Source of the DNA: Roseibium aggregatum
Lineage (GTDB): Bacteria > Pseudomonadota > Alphaproteobacteria > Rhizobiales > Stappiaceae
DNA length: 64,000 nucleotides
Reading direction: 5' to 3'
Assembly: GCF_017309185.1 (NCBI RefSeq)
Contig: NZ_JAEKJZ010000004.1
Location: forward strand, 62,001-126,000
The first letter of the stretch is position 1. Each line of letters starts with the position of its first letter. Below the pieces are notes generated by a model, which worked only from the letters and a program-made list of their open reading frames with translations, had not been told where the DNA came from and ran no database searches. The position numbers were made by a program, and so were the translations under genes. Shown here piece by piece: positions 9,085-16,719 of this stretch.

Positions 9085-9224
9085 GAAATTTAACCAAAGG
9101 GACAGCCGGTTGGGGCGCCGCCTTTCAGGAAGGGGGCTGCGCGGCGGTCCCGCAGGCCATTTTCGGAGTTTTGCCAGCTAGAGTCAGTCTGTTAGCCAGG
9201 CAATGAAACCTTCAGGGATCGACT

Positions 9225-11330
9225 ATGAAATCGAGTGTGTGGGGGGTGCTGCTTGGCGGCACCGCGATTGTTTCATCGGCGTTTTTTGTTCAAGGCAGCG
9301 CATTCGGGCAGGAGGTTCCGCCGGTCGACGCCTCGGGTACCACCCTTCTCGACACGATCTTCGTCAGTGGCGAGAAAATCTCCCGCACGCTGCAGGAGAC
9401 GGCCAGTTCGGTGGAGATCATCACCGGCAAGGACCAGGAAGCGCGGCCCGAACAGCAGAACGTTCAAAGCGCCATCGCGGATGTCCCGAATGTCTACTAT
9501 CCGGGTACGGTCGGTGTCGCCCCGGTGATCCGGGGGCAGGACACCCAGGGGCCGAACACCGGCGCCGTCGCCTTCTATTCAGGCACCGTGCCGCGCGCCG
9601 CGATCAATATCGACGGTCACTATCAGAACTATTTCGAAACCGTGTTCGGAGGAACGTCGATCTGGGATCTGGACCAGATCGAGGTTTTCCGCGGCCCTCA
9701 GACCACCTCGCAGGGTGCCAACAGCATTGCCGGTGCGATCATCGTCAAGACGAAGGACCCGACCTTCACTCCGGAAGGGGCGTTGCAGGGCGAATACGGC
9801 AGCTATAACACGTACCGCGTGTCGGGAATGCTGTCCGGTCCCTTGAGCGACCAGGTCGCCGCCCGTGTTGCGCTCGACTACTACGGCCGGGAGACGTTCA
9901 TCGACTATATCAACGCGGGTTTCGTTGAAGACACGACGGATCTGGACCCCATGTCCTTCAATGGCCGCGCCAAGCTTCTCTGGACGCCGGACGCGCTGCC
10001 GGGACTGACGGCGAAACTCACGTACGCGACGACCCAGAACAATCAGCCGACATACGAAGCCGCCACCGTCGAACCCTTCGACAATCTGGAAAACGACCAG
10101 GCCAGCGTGCCGAGTTTCTTTCAGAGGACCCATACCGGCATCGCCGATATCGTTTATGAATTCGACAACGGCATGACGTTCAGCAACCAGACCCAGTTTT
10201 CGGATCTTTCCGTGAAGCGTGACGTGGATCCCGCCGGACAGGGCAACGCGACCATCGATCAGCAGAACTGGACGAACGAGGCCCTGATCAACTTCGGCGG
10301 CGAGGACAGCAAGGTCAGCGGTGTCGCGGGTGTTTTCTTCTCGCACACCCAATCGGACGAAACGCTCATGCTGACCTTCAACGGCAATCCCGACTTCGAG
10401 GATAAGAAGGACAACATCGGTATCTTCACCGAGATCGACTACCGCATCAACGACGCCTGGATGTTGACCGGTGGGCTGCGTTTCGAAAACGACAGGGTGC
10501 AGCGCAGCGGTACGTCGACAACGGGGGCTTTCGTGCCTGTCGATTTCGACTTTGACGAGACCTTCAACGCGCTTCTTCCCAAGATCGCACTCGCCTACAA
10601 TGTCACGCCGGATGTGACGGTTGGCGGCCTGGTCAACCGGGGCTTCAATCCCGGTGGCGTCGCCTTCGACTTCGTCAATGGCCAGCCTGCCGAATTCGAC
10701 GCCGAAACGCTCTGGAATTATGAAGTCTTCGGCCGCGCGAACCTGTTCGACGACAAGCTCTCCGTCTCGGCGAACATCTTCTACACGGATTTTTACGATG
10801 CACAGCGCTACTTCCAGACCGAGTTGCCGTCGGCTCCGGGGGTGACCACTTATATCACCCTCAACGCCGAGCGGGCTTATTCCTACGGCCTGGAATTGGC
10901 GCTCGGCTATCAGGTTCTGGACAATCTGCGCCTGAACGCCAATGCGGGTGTCCTGCAGAGCGAGATTACGGAATTCGATGCCCTGCCGACCGTCGAAGGC
11001 AACGAGTTCTCCAAGTCGCCGGGGTATACGCTGGGATTCGGCTTTGACTGGAATGTGCTGGAGAACCTGATGCTCTCGGCGAATGTCGAGTATTTTGACG
11101 GTTACTATTCCGACGATCTCAACACCGCCGCATTCCAGATCGACCCCTATACAATCGCCAATGCCCGGGCGACCTATCAGTTCCACGATCATTTCGAGGT
11201 CTTCGGCTACGTCAACAACATCTTCGACGAACGGGTGCCGACTTACCGTGAGAACCGTCCCGGCGTCGCCAATTTCGCGATCATGACGGCGCCGCGCATG
11301 TTCGGCATCGGCGCGAAGGCGACGTTCTAA
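9225..11330 (+). CDS. TonB-dependent outer-membrane receptor
   Basis: The 701-aa protein has an N-terminal signal peptide (about 1-28, ending near GSAFGQ). A plug domain at about 45-170 shows DTIFVSGEKISRTLQ and the DQIEVFRGPQTTSQGANSIAGAI segment. A 22-strand barrel follows, ending in the conserved aromatic GIGAKATF terminus. It would bind an extracellular ligand and import it using TonB energy. The plug sequence NVYYPGTVGVAPVIRGQDTQGP differs from the FhuA/FoxA type seen in the other two receptors of this window, so the ligand is probably different. The next gene, a periplasmic binding protein, starts 1 bp after the stop. Ligand class (ferric siderophore, other metal chelate or another bulky nutrient) is not proven. 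Confidence 0.9.
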   Translation: MKSSVWGVLLGGTAIVSSAFFVQGSAFGQEVPPVDASGTTLLDTIFVSGEKISRTLQETASSVEIITGKDQEARPEQQNVQSAIADVPNVYYPGTVGVAPVIRGQDTQGPNTGAVAFYSGTVPRAAINIDGHYQNYFETVFGGTSIWDLDQIEVFRGPQTTSQGANSIAGAIIVKTKDPTFTPEGALQGEYGSYNTYRVSGMLSGPLSDQVAARVALDYYGRETFIDYINAGFVEDTTDLDPMSFNGRAKLLWTPDALPGLTAKLTYATTQNNQPTYEAATVEPFDNLENDQASVPSFFQRTHTGIADIVYEFDNGMTFSNQTQFSDLSVKRDVDPAGQGNATIDQQNWTNEALINFGGEDSKVSGVAGVFFSHTQSDETLMLTFNGNPDFEDKKDNIGIFTEIDYRINDAWMLTGGLRFENDRVQRSGTSTTGAFVPVDFDFDETFNALLPKIALAYNVTPDVTVGGLVNRGFNPGGVAFDFVNGQPAEFDAETLWNYEVFGRANLFDDKLSVSANIFYTDFYDAQRYFQTELPSAPGVTTYITLNAERAYSYGLELALGYQVLDNLRLNANAGVLQSEITEFDALPTVEGNEFSKSPGYTLGFGFDWNVLENLMLSANVEYFDGYYSDDLNTAAFQIDPYTIANARATYQFHDHFEVFGYVNNIFDERVPTYRENRPGVANFAIMTAPRMFGIGAKATF

Positions 11331-11331
11331 G

Positions 11332-12288
11332 ATGCGGTTCCCGGCCTTTTTCTTCGCGGTTCTGGCGGCGGGCGCCGCCATGGCCGGCGACGTGACCGTG
11401 ACGGACGACAGCGGCCGCTCCGTCACTCTGCCGGAGCAGCCGGAGCGCATCGTCGTGCTACACGAACCGCTGCTCGGCATTCCCCTGATGGATCTGGGTG
11501 TGACGCCGGTTGCCAGTTACGGCCGGGCGGAAGACGGGAGCAACCTCACGGCGCTCGATTTCGTGGACATCATCCTCGGTCCGGGCACCGAGAAACCGGG
11601 AACGGGGATCGGTCCGATCGGCAATATCGATCTCGAAAAGCTGGGACGGCTGGACCCGGACCTCATCCTGGCGACCGAGTTCGATATCGACAAGGCGGAA
11701 CGCTTTTCGGCCGTCGCGCCGGTGTATCTGAAAAGCGTCAGCACAGGCGTCGCCAGCGGCATCAGCGTGCAGGAGGATCTGGCGGAGCTTCTTGGGCTGC
11801 AGGATCGCTTCAAGGCGAGAAAAGCGGACTATCTCGAAAGGGTCGCGGCGCTGCGCGACCGCTTTGCCGACAATATCGAGGGCAAAAGCTACGTCGCGAT
11901 CTTCCTCACCGATCAGGTCAATCTCATCGGCGAGATGTCAGGTGCGGTGCAGGCACTCAAGGACCTCGGTTACAAGCGTGCGGAAGTCACGGATTTCGGC
12001 GCGGCGAAGGGGAGCGGCAGCACCTTGTTCATGCCTCTCAGCCCGGAGGTGTTCGTCCGGCTCAATCCGGACGTCATGATCCTAATGGGAACATATGCGA
12101 AGGAGAACCGGAGCGAGTCCGCGATCCGCAAGCGTTTGAGCCAGATTGTTCCAGGCTGGGAGAACTTCCTCCGTCCGGCAAAGGAGAACCGGCTGATGTT
12201 CCTGGATTCGGCCGAGGTCTCCACGCCGACCGTTGCCAGTGCGGAACATACGGTGGATGCGGTTGAGGCCTGGCTTTCCGAACGCTGA
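11332..12288 (+). CDS. Periplasmic iron-chelate-type ABC substrate-binding protein
   Basis: The 318-aa protein has a short signal peptide (about 1-18, ending AAMAG) and the FecB/BtuF-type fold typical of class III binding proteins. It opens with VTVTDDSGRSVTLPEQPERIVVLHE, the usual start of siderophore-binding proteins, then DLEKLGRLDPDLILATEFD in the first lobe and a VFVRLNPDVMILMG segment in the second. It should carry the ligand from the TonB receptor encoded 1 bp upstream to an inner-membrane permease. The matching FecCD permeases and ATPase are the convergent genes at 12434-15293. The ligand is unknown; ferric siderophores are the commonest for this family, but other metal chelates fit. 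Confidence 0.88.
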   Translation: MRFPAFFFAVLAAGAAMAGDVTVTDDSGRSVTLPEQPERIVVLHEPLLGIPLMDLGVTPVASYGRAEDGSNLTALDFVDIILGPGTEKPGTGIGPIGNIDLEKLGRLDPDLILATEFDIDKAERFSAVAPVYLKSVSTGVASGISVQEDLAELLGLQDRFKARKADYLERVAALRDRFADNIEGKSYVAIFLTDQVNLIGEMSGAVQALKDLGYKRAEVTDFGAAKGSGSTLFMPLSPEVFVRLNPDVMILMGTYAKENRSESAIRKRLSQIVPGWENFLRPAKENRLMFLDSAEVSTPTVASAEHTVDAVEAWLSER

Positions 12289-12433
12289 GGCACCCGTTTT
12301 CCGGGATGTGGTTCAGGACCCGTAGTCTCATTGCCCTGACACGAAATGCGCGTTTGAATGTGTCGTCCCGGACTTGGCTGAGGCCGAACCGGGGCGGCAC
12401 TTTCCGGCGTTTTCTTCAGCGGCCGGTCAAGAG

Positions 12434-13495
12434 TTATTCCGAATAGGCCCGCAGGGTTCGCAGGCGCAGGGCGATGACGAAGAGCGGGACACCGATCAGG
12501 GTCAGGCTCAATCCGATCGGGAACGTCAGGCCGCCGGCCGCCCCCCTCGTCATGGCGTCGGCGGCAAGCACCAGCAGGCCGCCCATCAATCCGGAGAGCA
12601 GGAGTTTGGCGCGGCCGGTCGACGGCGAAATGGCGTTGGCGATGTGGGGAGCCATGATGCCCAGAAAAATCAGCGGCCCTACGGCCGACACCGCCGCCGC
12701 GCTCAAGAGAACAGCGGCCAGCAGGATCAGCGGCCGGGTCCGGGTGACGTTTTCGCCGAGCGCCATGGCGGTCTCGTCGCCGAGGTCGTAGGCGGAGAGC
12801 GCGCGTCCGAGCAACAGGCAGACCGGCAGGCTGAGCAGGAACCAGGGCGCGAGGGTCGCGGCGCCCTGCCAATCCGCCAAAAGAAGCGATCCCGCCATCC
12901 AGGCGGCGAGCGCGAAAGACACCTCGTCCGGCGTGTAGAGGATCAGGATGGAGGTCACTGCGGACAGGATCGTTTCCATCGCGATTCCCATGAGCAGGAT
13001 GGCCAGTCCGCTGGAGTTGCCGCTGCCGACAAGCCACAAAAGGGCAAAGGCCACCATCAAGCCGCCTGCGAGCGCGGCAAGAGGCAGGGCGGCCGGCGGC
13101 ACCTGAGGCATGAACACCATGAGCACAAGGATCATCGTAACCGATCCCTGGCTGAGGCCGAACAATCCAGGGTCCGCCAGCGGGTTGCGTGCCAGGGACT
13201 GCAGGAACACGCCGGACACGGCCACCAGCCAGCCCGCCATGAAGCCGACGGCCATGCGGGGCAAGCGTACCTGCCACACCGCGAAGCTGGCGTCTTCCGG
13301 CAGGGCGGATGCGAACATGGAGCGCAGGACGTCCGCGAGCCCCGCCTGGGTGGTGCCGACGCTCACGGAAATCGCCGTGATGACCAGAGCCGCAGCCAGA
13401 AGCAGTCCGGCTCCGTAGAGATTGCCGAGCTTGATCTGCAGGCCGGATTTGAACCGGACCACGCGTTTGCCGTCGAGGGATCGCTCCAGCCTCAT
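12434..13495 (-). CDS. FecCD-family ABC transporter permease
   Basis: The 353-aa integral membrane protein belongs to the FecCD/BtuC family. It has about nine to ten hydrophobic helices and the family signatures VWQVRLPRMAVGFMAGWLVAVSGVFLQSLARNPLADPGLFG (residues about 72-112) and a late GPLIFLGIMAPHIAN segment that contacts the ATPase. It forms half of the channel with the upstream permease. I start it at the ATG at 13495, whose ATGA overlap with the upstream permease gene shows translational coupling; a much longer open frame upstream is only the shadow of that gene. A basic 20-residue tail precedes helix 1. It is the last gene of the ATPase-permease-permease operon. Confidence 0.92.
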   Translation of the reverse strand: MRLERSLDGKRVVRFKSGLQIKLGNLYGAGLLLAAALVITAISVSVGTTQAGLADVLRSMFASALPEDASFAVWQVRLPRMAVGFMAGWLVAVSGVFLQSLARNPLADPGLFGLSQGSVTMILVLMVFMPQVPPAALPLAALAGGLMVAFALLWLVGSGNSSGLAILLMGIAMETILSAVTSILILYTPDEVSFALAAWMAGSLLLADWQGAATLAPWFLLSLPVCLLLGRALSAYDLGDETAMALGENVTRTRPLILLAAVLLSAAAVSAVGPLIFLGIMAPHIANAISPSTGRAKLLLSGLMGGLLVLAADAMTRGAAGGLTFPIGLSLTLIGVPLFVIALRLRTLRAYSE

Positions 13496-14508
13496 TTTGC
13501 CGGCCTGGCGTTCGGGGCGAGATAGTATCGCTTGACGATCAGGACGAAGATCAGCCCGCCGACAAGGTCCATGATGATGCCCGTGTGCAGCACGTAAGGG
13601 GGGAAGGCCTGCCGGGCGATCAGATCCGCCAGCAGGCAGACCAGCGCGCCGAGAAAGGCCGAGGCCGGAAGAGCGGCAGAGAAGCGGGCACCGACCAGAG
13701 GGCGCACTATATGCGGCACGACAAGGCCGACGAAGCCGACGGGTCCGCAGATCGCGACAGCCGAACCGGCGGCGGCGAGAACAGCCGCAAATGCCAGCCG
13801 GCGGGTCCAGACGACATTCACTCCGATCGAGGCCGCCTTTTCCTCGCCGAACATGATCAGGGTGAGTGGCCGCGCGAGGATCAGAAGTACGAGGAAACTG
13901 GCCGCGCCAAGTCCCCAGACCTGGTAGAGCCGGTCGGCATAAACGTGATTGATGTTGCCGGTGATCCAGCCGAGAAAATCCGAGCGGCGGGCCGGATCGG
14001 ACAGAAGGACCGCGTTGGAAAGGGCGACATAGAGCATCGAAACAAGACCGCCGGCCAGGATGAAGGACAGGCCGCGCGGATCCTTGCCGCCACCGGCAAG
14101 GCGGGCGACCGCGAGGCAGGAGACAAAACCAGTGGCGGCTCCCGCCAGGGCTGCCACCCCCTGTGCGGCGAGCCCGAGATCGAACAGGAAGGCGCCCGTG
14201 ACGACGAAAAGCGTGGCGCCCGCGTTGATGCCGATTGTGGACGGAGCGGCGAGCGGATTGCGCAGCATGCCCTGGGTGACAAGACCGCTGGCGGCCATCA
14301 TCGCGCCTACATAGATCGCGATCAGCGCGCGGGGCAGCCTCTGGTAGACCACGACATAATGATTGAAATCCTCCGGGTTGAAGGCAAGCAGCGCCGAGAG
14401 GACGTCTGCGAAGGGGATGTAGGTCGTGCCGATGGCGAGATTGGTCACAAAGCCCGTTGCGAACAGGACGGCCACGAGGCCGTTCACCGCAAGACTCCGG
14501 GTCAGCAT
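13492..14508 (-). CDS. FecCD-family ABC transporter permease
   Basis: The 338-aa membrane protein is a second FecCD-type subunit. It shows VYQRLPRALIAIYVGAMMAASGLVTQGMLRNPLAAPSTIGINAGA (about 55-100) and a GPVGFVGLVVPHIVRPLVG motif near 255-275, the coupling-helix region. It pairs with the next gene to make a heterodimeric channel for the chelate delivered by the binding protein at 11332-12288. Its start overlaps the ATPase stop by 7 bp and its stop overlaps the next permease start, so the three genes form one tight operon. The substrate cannot be assigned from the permease alone. Confidence 0.92.
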   Translation of the reverse strand: MLTRSLAVNGLVAVLFATGFVTNLAIGTTYIPFADVLSALLAFNPEDFNHYVVVYQRLPRALIAIYVGAMMAASGLVTQGMLRNPLAAPSTIGINAGATLFVVTGAFLFDLGLAAQGVAALAGAATGFVSCLAVARLAGGGKDPRGLSFILAGGLVSMLYVALSNAVLLSDPARRSDFLGWITGNINHVYADRLYQVWGLGAASFLVLLILARPLTLIMFGEEKAASIGVNVVWTRRLAFAAVLAAAGSAVAICGPVGFVGLVVPHIVRPLVGARFSAALPASAFLGALVCLLADLIARQAFPPYVLHTGIIMDLVGGLIFVLIVKRYYLAPNARPAK

Positions 14509-15293
14509 GCCTGCGCCCGTCTTTCGTCGCCAAGCCTCGGCAGGCAGACGAGGCGGTTGCCGCGTTCGAACACCTCCACATCCAGATCGAAGACACGGGC
14601 GATGTTTTCCGGGGTAATGTTTTCCGCAACCGGCCCCGAGGTCAGCACCTCGCCGTCCTGCATGATGACAACGTCATCCGCGAAGGCGGTGGTCAGGTTG
14701 AGGTCGTGGAGAACGGTGACCACGGTCTTGGCGGAGCGGGACGAAAGATCCCGGACCAGCCCCAGAATGCCGAGCTGGTATTTCATGTCTAGATGGTTGA
14801 CGGGCTCGTCCATCAGGACGATGTCGGAATCCTGCGCGAGGATCATCGCGATCCAGGCGCGCTGCCTCTGGCCGCCGGACAGGGAGTTCATTTTCCGACC
14901 CGCCATGTCCGCGAGGCCGACTGTTTCCAGTGCCGAACGGAACAGCTCCCGGTCTTTCTCGCCCGCGCCGCCGAACATCGAGTAGCGTGCGTATCCGGCC
15001 AGCTCGATCAGCTCCCCGACCGTTATGTATTCCGGACAGTGGCTTTCCTGCGGAAGGTAGGCAATCCGCCGGGCGAACTGACGGCGGTTCATGTTCTTGA
15101 CCGGCTTGCCCTCGAGGTGCACATCGCCGGCGGACACGGGGAGAAATCCCATGATCGCTTTCAGGAGGCTGGTCTTGCCGCAGCCGTTCGGGCCGATAAT
15201 GGCTGTAAACCGGCCGGCGCCGAAGGTAACAGAGACGTTTTTCAGAACCTCGGTCTTTCCGTAAGCCGCGCTGACTTGATGCGCCCTCAGCAA
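14502..15293 (-). CDS. Iron-chelate-type ABC transporter ATP-binding protein
   Basis: The 263-aa ATPase has a Walker A GPNGCGKTS, a Q-loop in AYLPQESHCPEYITVGELIELA, the signature LSGGQRQRAWIAMILAQ, a Walker B DIVLMDEPVNHLD and an H-loop VLHDLNLT, the usual FecE/FhuC pattern. It energises the two FecCD permeases. I choose a TTG start at 15293 because AAGAGG lies 6 bp upstream of it. An in-frame TTG at 15317 would add eight residues but lies inside the promoter-operator region. The gene is divergent from the monooxygenase gene at 15403, with about 110 bp between. Confidence 0.9.
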   Translation of the reverse strand: MLRAHQVSAAYGKTEVLKNVSVTFGAGRFTAIIGPNGCGKTSLLKAIMGFLPVSAGDVHLEGKPVKNMNRRQFARRIAYLPQESHCPEYITVGELIELAGYARYSMFGGAGEKDRELFRSALETVGLADMAGRKMNSLSGGQRQRAWIAMILAQDSDIVLMDEPVNHLDMKYQLGILGLVRDLSSRSAKTVVTVLHDLNLTTAFADDVVIMQDGEVLTSGPVAENITPENIARVFDLDVEVFERGNRLVCLPRLGDERRAQAC

Positions 15294-15315
15294 ATTGAAC
15301 CTCTTGATATTTCGC

Positions 15316-15348
15316 AATGCAGAAGTCTTTATACTATGTGGAATGCAT
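15316..15348. promoter_or_regulatory. Shared divergent promoter/operator region
   Basis: This stretch lies between the divergent ABC ATPase and flavin monooxygenase genes. It contains CAATGCAGAAG (15315-15325) and GGAATGCATC (15340-15349), matching the AATGCAGAA and GAATGCAT words of the TonB receptor promoter at 9061-9077. A plus-strand -10 (TATACT, 15330-15335) and a minus-strand -10 (TATAAA) overlap between the two words, so both promoters could be controlled by one protein. The exact operator length is not resolved. Confidence 0.45.
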
Positions 15349-15402
15349 CAGCAATTCCGCCGATCTGCCCGCACGCCCATTTCACAAGGAAAGAACGACC
15401 GG

Positions 15403-16710
15403 ATGACGTCTTCAAGGAAGCTTCACATTGGGATGTCTTTGGCCCCGACCTGGCTTAGTGGAGATGCTTGGCGCAGGGGCGACAGCGGCGTTGAAGGACT
15501 GTTTTCGCCGCATTATTATGTAGATATCGCACAACGGTCCGAGGCTGCAAAGCTCGATTTCGTGTTCCGTCCCGATACCCTGTTCCTGGATGCGGCGCGG
15601 CTTGAAGACAGTCCAGGCTTCGCGAGCCTTGATCCGACGATCCTGCTGGCAGCCATTGCCGGTGCGACCAGCCGCATCGGTTTGCTGTCGACGGTCTCGA
15701 CGACCTTCCTTCCGCCTTATGTCATCGCCCGGCAGATCCAGTCGCTGAACGCCCTCAGCAACGGACGCGCGGGTTGGAACATCGTGACCGCGCTCGACGG
15801 CAACGAGAATTTCGGTCTCTCGGACATGCCGTCCTCCGACGAACGCTATGCGAGAGCCAAAGAGTCCGTGGAGATTGTCCGCCGGTTGTGGGAGGGGTTT
15901 CCCGGCGACGCGCTCAAACTGGACCGGGAAACGGGCCGTTATGCCGATCCGGCCGCCATTCGCGCGATTGATTTCGATGGCCGGTTTTACAAGGTCAGGG
16001 GCCCGCTCAACATGCCGGACATGGCAGAGGATCCGATTCCGCTCATTCAGGCCGGAGCATCGCCCACGGGGCGGGCCTTCGCGGCGTCGATTGCCGACGC
16101 CGTTTTCGCCGCGTCGCCGGACAGGGACGCGGCCATCGAGTTGAGGGCCGACCTTCGAAACCTGGCGGAAGCCTCGGGCCGGTCCGCGGACAAGATCAGG
16201 GTGCTGCCGGGGCTGAGCCTTTACCTCGCCGAAAGCCGGGGCGAGGCGCTCGAGCTTTACATGGAAACGCACAAACGACTGAACCGGGGCCAGAAATTCG
16301 CAGCCGTCAAGGCGTGCATCGGACTGGACCTGACGGATTGGCCGAACGACAGGCCGGTCACTGCCGAGGATCTGCCGGAAGAGCCGGCAACCGTGAAGAA
16401 CCGGACCATGGCAGGACTGCTCAGACGGCTCATCGTCCGGGACAGCCCGACCCCGGACGAACTCCTGAAACGCCCGGAGGTGATCGGCTCCGCCCATTGG
16501 CAGATCATCGGTACGGTCGAAGACGCGATCGAGGGCATCCGGGACTGGCACGACGCGGGGGCGATCGACGGGTTTATCGCGGTGCCGGGCGGTTCGGTTT
16601 CATCGATGCATCTGACGTTGCACGAACTGGTTCCCAGGCTCGCCGAGGCGGGGCTGTTCCGTTCCGACTATTCCGGCACCAGTTTTTACAGCCACTTGAC
16701 GGAAGAGTAG
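15403..16710 (+). CDS. LLM-class flavin-dependent monooxygenase, NtaA/SnaA/DszA type
   Basis: The 435-aa protein is a bacterial-luciferase-like TIM-barrel monooxygenase of the NtaA/SnaA/DszA branch. It shows the DFVFRPDTLF start, the LSTVSTTFLPPYVIARQIQSLNALSNGRAGWNIVTA block around residues 105-140, and LIQAGASPTGRAFAA. Enzymes of this branch use FMNH2 from a separate reductase and O2 to oxidise substrates such as nitrilotriacetate, EDTA, pristinamycin IIB or dibenzothiophene sulfone. The ATG at 15403 is chosen for its AAGGAAAG ribosome-binding site; an upstream extension overlaps the promoter. Its placement between a metal-chelate-type importer and a regulator suggests it oxidises the imported ligand. 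No flavin reductase gene lies beside it. Substrate is inference only. Confidence 0.88.
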   Translation: MTSSRKLHIGMSLAPTWLSGDAWRRGDSGVEGLFSPHYYVDIAQRSEAAKLDFVFRPDTLFLDAARLEDSPGFASLDPTILLAAIAGATSRIGLLSTVSTTFLPPYVIARQIQSLNALSNGRAGWNIVTALDGNENFGLSDMPSSDERYARAKESVEIVRRLWEGFPGDALKLDRETGRYADPAAIRAIDFDGRFYKVRGPLNMPDMAEDPIPLIQAGASPTGRAFAASIADAVFAASPDRDAAIELRADLRNLAEASGRSADKIRVLPGLSLYLAESRGEALELYMETHKRLNRGQKFAAVKACIGLDLTDWPNDRPVTAEDLPEEPATVKNRTMAGLLRRLIVRDSPTPDELLKRPEVIGSAHWQIIGTVEDAIEGIRDWHDAGAIDGFIAVPGGSVSSMHLTLHELVPRLAEAGLFRSDYSGTSFYSHLTEE

Positions 16711-16719
16711 GCACCGGGG

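Larger units (their letters stand above)
8847..9224. other. Divergent intergenic region, IclR gene / TonB receptor
   Basis: No credible gene is seen here. The region holds the two outward promoters. The plus-strand signals are given separately: a TGA-N9-TCA motif at 9040-9054 and a -35/-10 pair with an embedded palindrome at 9057-9084. The part from 9100 to 9224 is GC-rich and probably forms the receptor mRNA leader. A weak CAGGGA ribosome-binding site lies before the ATG at 9225. Confidence 0.5.

Noticed and set aside
12374..13525. Plus-strand open frame opposite the FecCD permease genes
   Set aside because: It runs antisense to clear membrane permeases and is rich in Gln, Arg and Gly, as expected for a shadow frame.
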